Shown: one piece after another, positions 33,181 through 41,486 of the stretch
Position numbering within the stretch: position 1 is the first letter of the stretch
Layout: every line of letters begins with the position of its first letter
NCBI RefSeq assembly: GCF_004353505.1
Contig: NZ_SMNQ01000005.1
Span: forward strand, 62,001 to 126,000
Length of the DNA stretch: 64,000 bases
Direction of reading: 5' to 3'
Source of the DNA: Streptomyces sp. WAC05374
GTDB lineage: Bacteria; Actinomycetota; Actinomycetes; Streptomycetales; Streptomycetaceae
Made by a program: the position numbers and the translations under genes
The notes under the pieces: generated by a model
Told to the model about the DNA's origin: nothing
What the model saw: the letters and a program-made list of their open reading frames with translations, nothing else
Database searches by the model: none

Positions 33181-34806
33181 GTGAAGCACTGGCGGGCCCT
33201 GATCGTCCTTGGCACGGCGCAGTTCCTGATGGTCCTGGACACGTCCGTGATGAACGTGTCCATCAGCCGGCTCGTCGAGGACTTCGACACCGAGGTCACC
33301 GCCATCCAGGCCGTCATCACCCTGTACGCGCTGGTCATGGCGGCGTTCATGATCATCGGAGGCAGGTTCGGAGACATCCTGGGGCGGCGCCGCATGTTCC
33401 TCCTGGGACTGGTCGTGTACGGCGCCGGGTCGGCGCTGACCGCCGCGGCGCCCACCCTGTGGGTCCTCACACTGGGCTGGTCCGTCATCGAGGGGCTCGG
33501 AGCCGCCATGGTGCTGCCGGCCATGGCCGCCCTCGTCGCGGAGTCGTACGGCGGGCGGGACCGGGCCGTCGCGTACGCGGTCATCGGCGGGCTCGCCGGC
33601 GCCGGGATCGCGGTCGGCCCCCTGCTGGGCGGCTGGGTGACGACGTACCTCACCTGGCGGCTGGTCTTCGCCGGCGAGGTCGTGGTCGTCGTGGCCGTCC
33701 TGCTGTGCCGCCGGGTGATCGCGACGCCCGCGCCGACCGGGCGGCGCCCACGGCTGGACTGGGTCGGTGCGGTCCTGTCCGCGGCCGGACTGGGGCTGGG
33801 CGTGCTCGGGGTGCTCCAGAGCAGCACCTGGGGGTGGGTGCAGCCCCGCAACCCTCCCTTCACCGTCCTCGGCTTCGCCCCGACACTGTTCGTGATCGGG
33901 GCCGGGGCGGCCGTCCTGGCCGTGTTCCGGCACTGGGAGCGGCGGCAGGACGAGCGGGGCGCCGACCCCCTCGTCCACCTGTCCCTGCTGCGCAGGCCGG
34001 TGCTGCGGGCCGGCCTGATGACGCTGCTGAGCCAGAACCTCATCCTGCTGGGCCTGTTCTTCGCCATCCCGCTGTACTTGCAGGTGGTGCAGGGGTTCAA
34101 CGCCTTCGAGACCGGGCTGCGCCTGCTCCCCGTCTCCGTCACCATGCTCGTGACCTCCCTGTCCGCGTCCTCGCTGGGGCGGGTGGTGGGGCCGCGGAGG
34201 GTGGTCCGGGTGGCGCTGGTGACGCTCGCCGCGGCCATCACCTGGCTGCTGGCCACCATCGACCCGGTCATCGACGACGCGCAGTTCGCCGGGGCCATGG
34301 CCCTGCTGGGCGTGGGCGTCGGCCTGCTCGCCTCGCAACTGGGCAACGTCGTGCAGTCCAGCGTCGGCCAGGAGGAACGCAGCGAGGCCGGAGGGCTCCA
34401 GTTCACGGCCCAGAACCTGGGCTCGGCGCTGGGCACGGCGCTCATCGGCTCCATCCTCATCGGGGCGCTGGCCCATGCCTTCACCTCGCAGGTGGCGGAG
34501 AACCCGCGGCTGTCCGAGCAGACCCGTGAGCAGGTCGGGGTCACCCTCCAGGCGGGGATCACCTTCGTCTCCACCGACCAGGTGCGTGCCGCGGCGGAGC
34601 GCGCCGGGCTGCCGCCGTCCGAGGTCTCCGCCGTCACGGACTCGTACGCCTCCGCGCAGCTCGACGGCCTGAAGGCGGCGATCCTCGCCACCGGTGGCAT
34701 CGCGCTGGCCGGCTTCCTGGTCACGCCGCACCTGCCGACCGCCCGGACGAGCCGCCCGCAGGAGCCGGACGGCGACGCCCCGGCCGGAACCGGACCGGCA
34801 CGCTGA
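33181..34806 (+). CDS. DHA2-type MFS transporter
   Basis: A 541-residue multidrug-type transporter with about 14 helices. The motif FLMVLDTSVMNVSISRL in helix 1, motif A GGRFGDILGRRRMFLLG and motif C VIGGLAGAGIAVGPLLGGW are present. A longer extracytoplasmic loop (residues 430-490, FTSQVAENPRLSEQTREQVG) precedes the last helix, as in many actinobacterial DHA2 pumps. I use the GTG at 33181 because GAGGTGG lies 6 nt upstream; the GTG at 33172 is possible. It follows a LuxR-type regulator by 139 bp and carries a near-match to the local dyad upstream. Export substrate unknown. Confidence 0.9.
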   Translation: MKHWRALIVLGTAQFLMVLDTSVMNVSISRLVEDFDTEVTAIQAVITLYALVMAAFMIIGGRFGDILGRRRMFLLGLVVYGAGSALTAAAPTLWVLTLGWSVIEGLGAAMVLPAMAALVAESYGGRDRAVAYAVIGGLAGAGIAVGPLLGGWVTTYLTWRLVFAGEVVVVVAVLLCRRVIATPAPTGRRPRLDWVGAVLSAAGLGLGVLGVLQSSTWGWVQPRNPPFTVLGFAPTLFVIGAGAAVLAVFRHWERRQDERGADPLVHLSLLRRPVLRAGLMTLLSQNLILLGLFFAIPLYLQVVQGFNAFETGLRLLPVSVTMLVTSLSASSLGRVVGPRRVVRVALVTLAAAITWLLATIDPVIDDAQFAGAMALLGVGVGLLASQLGNVVQSSVGQEERSEAGGLQFTAQNLGSALGTALIGSILIGALAHAFTSQVAENPRLSEQTREQVGVTLQAGITFVSTDQVRAAAERAGLPPSEVSAVTDSYASAQLDGLKAAILATGGIALAGFLVTPHLPTARTSRPQEPDGDAPAGTGPAR

Positions 34807-34824
34807 GCCCGAGGGAGCCCCCGC

Positions 34825-35352
34825 ATGACCAGGACGAGGCCCGGACCGGCCACCAGCCGCGCGGCACGCCGCGCCGAGCGCCGGGCCCACGCGGACTACA
34901 CCGGCGGCGTCTACGGATCGATGCTCGCCGCCTCGGTGGTGATCGGCGCCGGCACGCTGGGCGCGTTCCCCCGCACCGAAGTGGTGCTGCTGCTGTTGCT
35001 CACCGGCGTGGTCTTCTGGATCGGGCACGTGCACGCCCAGTTGTTCGGGGCGCGTCTCGCGCAGCGGGCCCCGGACCGCCGGGTGGTGCTCCGGGTGTGC
35101 CGCGAGGAGTGGCCGATCGTCAAGGCCGCCGTCCCGCCGGCAGCCGCCGTGGCCGTGAGCCCCCTGCTGGGCCTGGACGTGCGGGGCGCCCTGTGGCTGG
35201 CCCTCTCCGTCGCCGTGGCCGGCCAGGTGGGCTGGTCCGTGGCCGCCGCACGCCGCGCCGGTGCTCCGCCGCGGCTCATGGCCGTCACGGCGTCGGTCAA
35301 TCTGCTGCTCGGGCTGCTGATCATCTCCTTCAAGCTCTTCCTGACGCACTGA
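34825..35352 (+). CDS. Small membrane protein of unknown function
   Basis: A 175-residue protein with a basic cytoplasmic N-terminus (RAARRAERRAHADYTGG) and four or so hydrophobic segments: YGSMLAASVVIGAGTLG, VVLLLLLTGVVFWIGHVHAQ, IVKAAVPPAAAVAVSPLLGL and the last, VTASVNLLLGLLIISFKLFL. I do not recognise a family. It starts 18 nt after the DHA2 transporter stop with a GAGGGAG ribosome site, so it is probably part of that operon and may assist the transporter. Confidence 0.8.
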   Translation: MTRTRPGPATSRAARRAERRAHADYTGGVYGSMLAASVVIGAGTLGAFPRTEVVLLLLLTGVVFWIGHVHAQLFGARLAQRAPDRRVVLRVCREEWPIVKAAVPPAAAVAVSPLLGLDVRGALWLALSVAVAGQVGWSVAAARRAGAPPRLMAVTASVNLLLGLLIISFKLFLTH

Positions 35353-35379
35353 CCCCGGCGGGCGGGCGGCCGGCGACGG

Positions 35380-35396
35380 TCACCTGTACCGGGTGA
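35380..35396 (+). promoter_or_regulatory. 17-bp dyad TCACCT-N5-GGGTGA
   Basis: TCACCT-GTACC-GGGTGA followed by GGCCCGGAGGGG, 82 bp before the GTG at 35478. It matches the perfect dyads at 37822 and 40893 with one mismatch, and shares flanking bases with the latter. Confidence 0.55.
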
Positions 35397-35477
35397 GGCC
35401 CGGAGGGGACGGGAGGCGGAGGATCGTAGGGAAGGTAGCCGTCCGTCTGTCCGGGACAGTTCGTGGAAGGACGCCTG

Positions 35478-35675
35478 GTGCGCTACGAGATCCGGGTCGA
35501 GGGGCACATGTCGGAAACGCTGGCGAAGGCCTTTCCGGAGCTGGGCCATGTGGTGATGTCCGGCCAGACGGTCCTGTACGGCCCGGTCGTGGACGAGGCG
35601 CACCTGTACGGCCTGCTGGCGCGCTGCCAGTCGCTGGGGCTGCGTGTCATGGAGATGCGGCAGTTGCCGGAGTGA
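35478..35675 (+). CDS. 65-residue conserved-looking small protein
   Basis: A 65-residue protein beginning VRYEIRVEGHMSETLAKAF. Predicted beta-alpha-beta content: RYEIRVEGH, then helix ETLAKAFP, then VVMSGQTVLYGPV, then HLYGLLARCQSLGLRVMEM. This pattern resembles small ferredoxin-like or ACT-like stand-alone folds; I do not recognise the family. I choose the GTG at 35478, with GGAAGGA 6 nt upstream, over the GTG at 35463, which has no ribosome site. It follows the 17-bp dyad at 35380-35396 and is convergent with the DUF2252 gene. Confidence 0.72.
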   Translation: MRYEIRVEGHMSETLAKAFPELGHVVMSGQTVLYGPVVDEAHLYGLLARCQSLGLRVMEMRQLPE

Positions 35676-35749
35676 CGGCGCCGGGCGTACCCGGGGGAAC
35701 GGCCCGCGGATTCGGACGGGTCACGGTCCGGTGAGGTCCCCCGAGGTGT

Positions 35750-37159
35750 TCAGAGCCGCTCCGCCCTGATCCGGCCGGAGCGGTGCGCGGCCTCCAGCGC
35801 CTGGAAGTCCCGCTCGTTGCGGTCGGCGTAGGACTGCGCGAACTCCGCGAGCGCCCGGTCGAAGCGGTCGCTGCCGCCCAGGTAGGCGGCGATGGCGACG
35901 GGGTCACCGGAACGGGCGTGGGCCCGCGACAGGGACGCCCCGCACAGTCGGGCGAACAGGGTGAGCAGGCGCGGCTCCATCGTCTCGGGCCGTGCGATGC
36001 CCTTCCAGTCCCAGAGCTGGCGCACGTAGAAGTCCCGGTCCTGCCCGTCGAGGCCCACGACGTGCGTCCAGCCGAGGAAGATGTCGCCGGACGTCTGCAT
36101 CAGGCGCTGCCCGGACACCACCCGGCGGCCCTGGTTGCCGTGGTGCTCGCCGCCCGTGTGGGCGGCCAGTACCGACTCCTGGGCCTCCTTGGCCTGGAGC
36201 AGCAGGGGGTCGTCGTCGTCCCGGCCGAGCAGGAGCAGCACCCAGCAGCGCGTACCGACGCTGCCGACGCCCACCACCTTCCTGGCCATGTCCACCAGGC
36301 GGTAGTGGCGCAGCAGGTGCCGGCGCTCGGGCGGAAGGGTCCGTGCGTACCCGTGCAGGAGGGCGTCGAAGTCCCTCTCCCCCACGGCCTCGTAGGAGCC
36401 GGCCGCGAGCTGGTCGAGCGGGGTGATCAGCGGGGGGTCCGGCGCGATGCGCCGCCCCTCGGCGGTGACGTGGGTGAGCTTGGAGAAGGCCTCGAGGTGG
36501 GTGCGCGTGCGGGCGCGTGCCGCGGCCCTCGCGGTCCGGCGCCGGGCCTCCCTGTCCATGGAGGAGGCCAGCAGCTCGCGGAGCCGGTCGGCGTCGTCCT
36601 GGGCGTACCAGACGTCCAGGGTGCGCATGCCGGCGAAGGCGCGCATCCGCTCCCGGTACGCCTTCACGCAGGCCCGCACGACGCCGTCCTGCTCCTTGGC
36701 CGGGAAGCCGTTCGCCCGGGCGGCCGTCACGAAGCCGGCCGCCAGCCGTTTCACGTCCCATTCGAAGGGGCCGGGCAGGGTCTCGTCGAAGTCGTTGATG
36801 TCGAAGACCAGACGGCGCTCCGGTGAGGCGAGGAGCCGGAAGTTCAGCGGGTGGGCGTCCCCGCAGAGCTGCACCCGGAGCCCGGTGTCGGGCAGGTCCC
36901 CCAGGTCCGCCGCCATGATCGCGGCCGCGCCGCGGTAGAAGCGGAACGGTGACTCCAGCATGCGGCCGTAGCGGATGGGGACCAGCTCCGGTACGCGGTC
37001 CGCGGACTGTCGCTCGATCACGTCGATCGGGTCGGGGCGCGACGTCGCCGTCTCGAACCGGCCGTGGCCGGAGCGCGGGGCGCGTTTGCGCGCGTCCTTC
37101 CCGTGCGCCGCCCTCTCGGCCGGGGGCAGGGACGGGGTGAAGGCGCTCGGTACGGTCAT
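35750..37159 (-). CDS. DUF2252-family protein (kinase-like fold)
   Basis: A 469-residue DUF2252 protein. The conserved N-terminal block RYGRMLESPFRFYRGAAAIMA is followed by the kinase-like segment LCGDAHPLNFRLL and FDINDFDETLPGPFEWDVKRLA, which resembles the catalytic and metal loops of protein or aminoglycoside kinases (HxxN and DxD). The C-terminal part has SGDPVAIAAYLGGSDRFDRALAEFAQSYADRNERD. The family is widespread in actinobacteria without a firm function. It starts in an ATGA overlap with the K+ channel gene, so the two are coupled. The shared region with the DUF308 gene carries the 17-bp dyad. Confidence 0.9.
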   Translation of the reverse strand: MTVPSAFTPSLPPAERAAHGKDARKRAPRSGHGRFETATSRPDPIDVIERQSADRVPELVPIRYGRMLESPFRFYRGAAAIMAADLGDLPDTGLRVQLCGDAHPLNFRLLASPERRLVFDINDFDETLPGPFEWDVKRLAAGFVTAARANGFPAKEQDGVVRACVKAYRERMRAFAGMRTLDVWYAQDDADRLRELLASSMDREARRRTARAAARARTRTHLEAFSKLTHVTAEGRRIAPDPPLITPLDQLAAGSYEAVGERDFDALLHGYARTLPPERRHLLRHYRLVDMARKVVGVGSVGTRCWVLLLLGRDDDDPLLLQAKEAQESVLAAHTGGEHHGNQGRRVVSGQRLMQTSGDIFLGWTHVVGLDGQDRDFYVRQLWDWKGIARPETMEPRLLTLFARLCGASLSRAHARSGDPVAIAAYLGGSDRFDRALAEFAQSYADRNERDFQALEAAHRSGRIRAERL

Positions 37160-37767
37160 GATCCGGCCTCCTGGTCGGGTGTCCCGGTGTCGGTGCCGGA
37201 GTCCGGGCCGGCCCCGGGCTCCCGCCCCCGCCGCCGCAGTCCCGCCTGCACCGCGCCCGCCAGCACCCGTGCGGCGACGCCCACGAGCAGCAGGCCGCCG
37301 GTCATCTGGAGCATGGTCAGCACACGCCCGGTCGAGGAGCGTGCCGCGATGTCGCCGAAGCCGACGGTGCTGAACGTGGTGAGGGTGAAGTACAGCGCGT
37401 CCGTCCTGGTCAGGGGCTCGCTGAAGGAGCCCGGGGCGGAGCGGTCCAGCAGGTAGTAGGCGCCGGCGAAGAGCACCAGGAACAGCGCCAGCGTGGCGGC
37501 CAGTGCCTCGACGGCCTTCAGGCGCGGGTGGGGTGAGCGGACGATGGCCCGCACCTCCCACCCGAACACCAGCAGAACCGCCGCCAGACCGGCCGCCAGC
37601 AGTGCCGACGTACCGGCCGCGCCGCGATCGTCCAGGGGCAGCAGGTAGTACGCGGCCACGAGGCCGACGGCGATGAACACGGCCCGGGCGACCGACACCA
37701 CCACCGCCCGCTGGGGGCGCGAGGGCCACCGGGGCGGGACGTCCCCGTCCGGGCTCGGTTCGCTCAT
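37156..37767 (-). CDS. Two-helix potassium channel (TVGFGD filter)
   Basis: A 203-residue membrane protein with N-terminal helices at about residues 25-90 and a pore module near the middle: YFTLTTFSTVGFGDIAARS with the TVGFGD K+ filter, then the inner helix MLQMTGGLLLVGVAARVLA. The C-terminus is a Gly/Asp-rich tail. It would pass K+ and contribute to osmotic or membrane-potential homeostasis. AAGGAG lies 8 nt before the ATG at 37767. It is the first gene of a two-gene operon with DUF2252 and is divergent from the DUF308 gene; the dyad at 37822-37838 is 55 bp from its start. Confidence 0.88.
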   Translation of the reverse strand: MSEPSPDGDVPPRWPSRPQRAVVVSVARAVFIAVGLVAAYYLLPLDDRGAAGTSALLAAGLAAVLLVFGWEVRAIVRSPHPRLKAVEALAATLALFLVLFAGAYYLLDRSAPGSFSEPLTRTDALYFTLTTFSTVGFGDIAARSSTGRVLTMLQMTGGLLLVGVAARVLAGAVQAGLRRRGREPGAGPDSGTDTGTPDQEAGS

Positions 37768-37821
37768 CTCGTGTCTCCTTCGCCGCCAGGACCACCTCAC
37801 CGCCCCGGCGGCGGCGGCGGA

Positions 37822-37838
37822 TCACCCGTGAGGGGTGA
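37822..37838 (+). promoter_or_regulatory. Perfect 17-bp dyad TCACCC-N5-GGGTGA
   Basis: TCACCC-GTGAG-GGGTGA in the 194-bp divergent region, 55 bp from the K+ channel start and 124 bp from the DUF308 start. CTGGAACGG follows 28 bp downstream, as it does 29 bp downstream of the 40893 dyad. Confidence 0.65.
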
Positions 37839-37961
37839 CCCCGGGGGCCGGACACCGGCGTGACCCTGGAACGGTCGGGTCCCCGCGCGCGGACCACGTC
37901 CTCGTACGCGGCCACCCGTCGGCGGTCCCTGAGCGACCGCCCGGTCATGCGAGGAGGAGCC

Positions 37962-38624
37962 ATGAGCATGCCGCCGCCCGGTGGGGCACCGCGCACCGGA
38001 CCGGACCACCGGCCGGGAGGCCCCGGGCCCGGGGCCGACCCCGCCGACGCGCTCGCGCGGCTCGGCCGGTCATGGACCTGGCTGCTGGGCTCCGCGGCCG
38101 CGACGCTGGTCGCGGGGGTCGTGATCCTGGTGTGGCCGGAGGGGACCCTGCACGTCGTGGCGGTGGTCCTCGGGCTGTACCTGCTGGCGACCGGGGCGTT
38201 CCACTTCGTCGCGGTCTTCGCGCGCAAGGGTCACGAGCGGCTCTCGGGCCTGCTCCTGGCCGTGCTGTACGTCCTGGCCGGGGTGCTGTGCCTGCGGAAC
38301 CCGCTGCAGACGATCGCCGCGCTCTCGCTGATCGTCGGGGCCGTCTGGCTCGTCTCCGGAATGCTCACCCTCTACGCGGCTCTCACCGCCGAGGACCTGC
38401 CGCACCGCGGTGTCGTCCTGGGCGCCGCGCTGCTCGGCGTCGTCGCGGGGATCGTGGTCCTCGCCCTGCCGGCCGAGTCGGCGCGTGCGCTGACCCGGCT
38501 GCTCGGCCTGTGGCTGGTCCTGCTCGCGCTGGGCGAGGCGGCGGTGGCCCTGTCCTGGCGAGCCGCGCTCCGCAAGGCGCACTCGGTGGCGCCGTCCGCC
38601 CCCATGGAAGGGCACCGGCCATGA
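37962..38624 (+). CDS. DUF308 / HdeD-like membrane protein
   Basis: A 220-residue protein with a Pro/Gly-rich N-terminus (residues 1-35) and six helices in three pairs, typical of DUF308/HdeD: LLGSAAATLVAGVVILVWPEG, VVAVVLGLYLLATGAFHFVAV, LLLAVLYVLAGVLCLRNPLQ, IAALSLIVGAVWLVSGMLTL, and two more. HdeD in E. coli is an acid-stress membrane protein; the role here is unknown. A strong GAGGAGG lies about 5 nt before the ATG. The next gene overlaps its stop by 4 nt (38621-38624), so they are coupled. The 17-bp dyad lies upstream. Confidence 0.88.
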   Translation: MSMPPPGGAPRTGPDHRPGGPGPGADPADALARLGRSWTWLLGSAAATLVAGVVILVWPEGTLHVVAVVLGLYLLATGAFHFVAVFARKGHERLSGLLLAVLYVLAGVLCLRNPLQTIAALSLIVGAVWLVSGMLTLYAALTAEDLPHRGVVLGAALLGVVAGIVVLALPAESARALTRLLGLWLVLLALGEAAVALSWRAALRKAHSVAPSAPMEGHRP

Positions 38625-39979
38625 ACCACGCCCCGACCCCTGATCGTCCCGACCCCGGCGGAGCCGGGCACCCGGAGCACGCCATGACCGCCGGCGAACG
38701 GGCGGAGTACGAGCGTCTGCGCCGCCACGCGGCGGTGCGCCACCGGGGAGTGCGCCGGGCGTCCGCGGTGGTCCTGCTGCTGCTGACCATGCTGCTCGCG
38801 CCCCTGGCCGTCGCCGCGGCCTGGGTCCAGGACACGGTCTCCGACACCGACAGGTACGTGGAGACCGTCGCGCCGCTGGCGTCCGAGCCGCCCGTGCAGC
38901 AGGCCGTGATCAACCGGCTCACCGACCGCGTGGTGGCGCAGGTGGACGTCAAGGCGGTGACGGACGCGCTCGCCAGGTCCCTCCAGGAGGCCGGGGCGCC
39001 GCCCAGGGTCGTGGAGGGGGCCGGCGAGCTCACCGCCCCGCTCCAGAGCGCGGTCAGGTCCGTCGTGGACCGCACCATCACCGGCGTGATCACCAGCGAC
39101 ACCTTCCAGCAGGCGTGGGAGGGCGCGAACCGGCGGTCGCACGCCGCGGTGGTGAACATGCTCACCGGTGACGACGACGGTGTGGTGCGCGCCGAGGGCG
39201 ACACCGTCCAGCTCGATGTGGGCGAGGTCGTCGACCGGGCGAAGGAACGGCTCGTCGCCGCGGGCTTCGAGAAGGCCTCGGCCATCCCGGACACCGACCG
39301 GACGATCACGCTGTTCGAGACCGAGCAGCTCAGCAAGGCGCAGGACACGATGCGGCTGCTGGACGTCCTGGGCGTCTGGCTGCCCGTCCTGACCGTCGTC
39401 CTCGCGGTGCTGGCGGTGTGGGCGGCTCCGGCGCACCGGGTGATGGTGATGATCACCGCGACGGGGGTCGGGGTGATGATGGTGCTGCTGCTGGTCGGGC
39501 TGGCCGTGGTCCGGCGGGTCTATCTGGACTCGGTCCCGCCCACGGCGCTGCCCCAGGACGCGGCATCGGCGATCTTCGACACGTTCGTGCGGTTCCTGCG
39601 CGACAGCACGCGCACCCTGCTCGTCGTCGCGGTGGTCGTCGCGCTGATCGCGTTCCTCTACGGTCACGGGCGGGTCGCCCGGGCCGTGCGCGCGACGGCC
39701 GGACGGGGCACGACGGCCGCCGGCGGGGCGCTGCACCGCGCCGGGCTGCACACCGGGTCCACGGGACGCTGGCTGGCGGACCACCCGGGGTGGACCACCG
39801 GTGGCGTGATCGCGGCCTCGGCGCTGACGCTGGTGCTCTGGAACCATCCCACGGTCGGGGCGGTGGCGCTCGTCCTGGGCGTCGCCCTGGCCGTCGTGCT
39901 GCTCCTGGCGATCCTCGCGGCCGCCTCCGGGCCGGGCGGCCGGGCGGCGGACCGGACGTCGGACCGGGCGGTCCCGTGA
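38621..39979 (+). CDS. Large integral membrane protein, function unknown
   Basis: A 452-residue protein. One helix near residue 50 (SAVVLLLLTMLLAPLAVAAAW) precedes an extracytoplasmic region of about 200 residues (DTVSDTDRYVETVAPLASEPPVQ onward) with helical segments and repeated Val/Asp/Thr patterns. At least four helices follow from about residue 250 (WLPVLTVVLAVLAVWAAP, VMMVLLLVGLAVV, LLVVAVVVALIAFLYG, VALVLGVALAVVLLLAIL). The arrangement is familiar from actinobacterial membrane proteins in lipid/transport-like clusters, but I cannot name it. It is coupled to the DUF308 gene by a 4-nt overlap and followed by the YihY gene after 3 nt. Confidence 0.88.
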   Translation: MNHAPTPDRPDPGGAGHPEHAMTAGERAEYERLRRHAAVRHRGVRRASAVVLLLLTMLLAPLAVAAAWVQDTVSDTDRYVETVAPLASEPPVQQAVINRLTDRVVAQVDVKAVTDALARSLQEAGAPPRVVEGAGELTAPLQSAVRSVVDRTITGVITSDTFQQAWEGANRRSHAAVVNMLTGDDDGVVRAEGDTVQLDVGEVVDRAKERLVAAGFEKASAIPDTDRTITLFETEQLSKAQDTMRLLDVLGVWLPVLTVVLAVLAVWAAPAHRVMVMITATGVGVMMVLLLVGLAVVRRVYLDSVPPTALPQDAASAIFDTFVRFLRDSTRTLLVVAVVVALIAFLYGHGRVARAVRATAGRGTTAAGGALHRAGLHTGSTGRWLADHPGWTTGGVIAASALTLVLWNHPTVGAVALVLGVALAVVLLLAILAAASGPGGRAADRTSDRAVP

Positions 39980-39982
39980 GTC

Positions 39983-40870
39983 ATGGTCCAGCGGTCCGGG
40001 CCCCCGGAGAGGGGGCCGTCCCGCGGGCGTGCCGCGGGACGGCTCACCGCCTGGCGCCGGGCCGCGGTCCTGCGGTCGGGGGCGGCGGCCCGGCTGCTGT
40101 CCCGCCTGTCGGCGCTCAACATCGTGGAGGGGTCCGTACGGCTGGCGGCGCAGGCCTTCCTCACCGCGCTGCCGTTGCTGATGACCGTGGCGGCCTTCGC
40201 CCCCGACTGGATGGAGGACCTGCTGGCCGACTCCGTCCGCGCGGTGCTGGGGATGAGCGGCGAGACGCTCGAGGAGATGCGGAAGGTCTTCGCCGCGTCC
40301 GGCACTCCGCGCAACACGGTGGGGGCGGTGGGGGTGGTGGTGACGCTCCTGTCGGCCACGGCGTTCAGCCGGGCCCTCCAGGCGGTGTGCGAGCGGTGCT
40401 GGCGCCTGCCGCGTGCGCCGGTGCGGACGGCCCTGTGGCGCTGGCTGCTCTGGCTGGTCGTCTGGCTGGCGTTCCTCCTCCTCCAGGCGCCTCTGCGCGA
40501 GGGGTTCGGCGGGGGCGCCGTGACCGGGCTGGTGCTGTCGCTGCTGTCGGCGGCCCTGCTGTGGTGGTGGTCGCAGCACCTGCTGCTGGGCGGCCGGGTC
40601 GGCTGGGGGAGCCTGCTGCCGGGAGCGCTCCTCGCGGGCGCCGGGACGGTCCTGCTGAGCCGTGCGGCCCGGGTGCTGGTGCCCACGGCCATGGAACGCA
40701 GCCTGGACGAGTTCGGTCCCCTCGGTCCCGTCTTCACCTTCCTGTCCTGGCTGATCGCCGTCTTCCTGGTGGCCGTCTCGGGGCTCGCCCTCGGCGAGTA
40801 CGTCTCCGGAAGCTCCTGGTACGCGAGGGTCGCCGCACCCCTCCGCCGCCACGGGCCGGCCGGCCGCTGA
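39983..40870 (+). CDS. YihY/BrkB-family membrane protein
   Basis: A 295-residue protein of the YihY/virulence-factor-BrkB family with about six helices. Family features are the helical repeat ARLLSRLSALNIVEGSVRLAAQAFLTALPLL, a middle QAPLREGFGGG loop, and the C-terminal block FGPLGPVFTFLSWLIAVFLVAVSGLALGEYV. Its function is unknown; it was once misassigned as RNase BN. It begins 3 nt after the stop of the previous gene, so it belongs to the DUF308 operon. The 17-bp dyad follows it, upstream of the next gene. Confidence 0.88.
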   Translation: MVQRSGPPERGPSRGRAAGRLTAWRRAAVLRSGAAARLLSRLSALNIVEGSVRLAAQAFLTALPLLMTVAAFAPDWMEDLLADSVRAVLGMSGETLEEMRKVFAASGTPRNTVGAVGVVVTLLSATAFSRALQAVCERCWRLPRAPVRTALWRWLLWLVVWLAFLLLQAPLREGFGGGAVTGLVLSLLSAALLWWWSQHLLLGGRVGWGSLLPGALLAGAGTVLLSRAARVLVPTAMERSLDEFGPLGPVFTFLSWLIAVFLVAVSGLALGEYVSGSSWYARVAAPLRRHGPAGR

Positions 40871-40892
40871 GACCCCTCACCCCCGGCGCACA

Positions 40893-40909
40893 TTCACCCT
40901 CGCCGGGTG
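40893..40909 (+). promoter_or_regulatory. Perfect 17-bp dyad TCACCC-N5-GGGTGA
   Basis: TCACCC-TCGCC-GGGTGA followed by GGCCGCCCGGGGGGA, 80 bp before the SHOCT-protein start at 40989. CTGGAACGG follows 29 bp downstream. The right half and its flank are almost the same as in the site at 35380. Confidence 0.65.
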
Positions 40910-40988
40910 AGGCCGCCCGGGGGGAGCCGTGCGCACGCTGGAACGGCACACAACCCTGCCGGGCGAACGCCCTGGACGGAGGACGGAC

Positions 40989-41423
40989 ATGAGCGCACAG
41001 ACGTACCTGGCGTACGACTTTCCCCTGTTGAGCGCCTTCTGGACGATGCTCGTCTTCTTCCTGTGGGTCCTCTGGTTCGTCCTGCTCTTCCGGATCATCG
41101 TCGACATATTCCGGGACGACGACCTGAGCGGCGGCGCCAAGGCCGGCTGGCTCGTGTTCTGCATCGTCCTGCCCTTCCTGGGCGTGTTCGTGTACGTGAT
41201 CGCCCGCGGCAAGAACATGGGCCGGCGGGAACAGGCGCAGGCGCGTGCCCAGCAGGAGGAGTTCAAGGCGTACATCAGGGAGACCGCGGCGGACGGCCGG
41301 ACCAGCAGCGTCGACGAGCTCGCCAGGCTGTCGGCGATCCGCGAACGGGGCGACATCACGGACGAGGAGTTCCGCAGGGCGAAGGACCTGGTCCTCAGCG
41401 GCCACGGCACGACCAAGCACTAG
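40989..41423 (+). CDS. Membrane protein with SHOCT domain (PLDc_N-like)
   Basis: A 144-residue protein. Two helices form a PLDc_N-like hairpin (FWTMLVFFLWVLWFVLLFRII and AGWLVFCIVLPFLGVFVYVIA), separated by the charged loop DIFRDDDLSGGAK. The basic segment GRREQAQARAQQEEFKAY follows, and then a SHOCT motif in SSVDELARLSAIRERGDITDEEFRRAKDLVL. GGAGGAC lies about 4 nt before the ATG. It is preceded by the 17-bp dyad and followed after 63 nt by the DUF7144 gene. Confidence 0.87.
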   Translation: MSAQTYLAYDFPLLSAFWTMLVFFLWVLWFVLLFRIIVDIFRDDDLSGGAKAGWLVFCIVLPFLGVFVYVIARGKNMGRREQAQARAQQEEFKAYIRETAADGRTSSVDELARLSAIRERGDITDEEFRRAKDLVLSGHGTTKH

Positions 41424-41486
41424 TCGGGTGACTCCAACCCGCACCCGTGCCGCTGAGCATCCGTACACCACGAAAAGAGGCGCACG

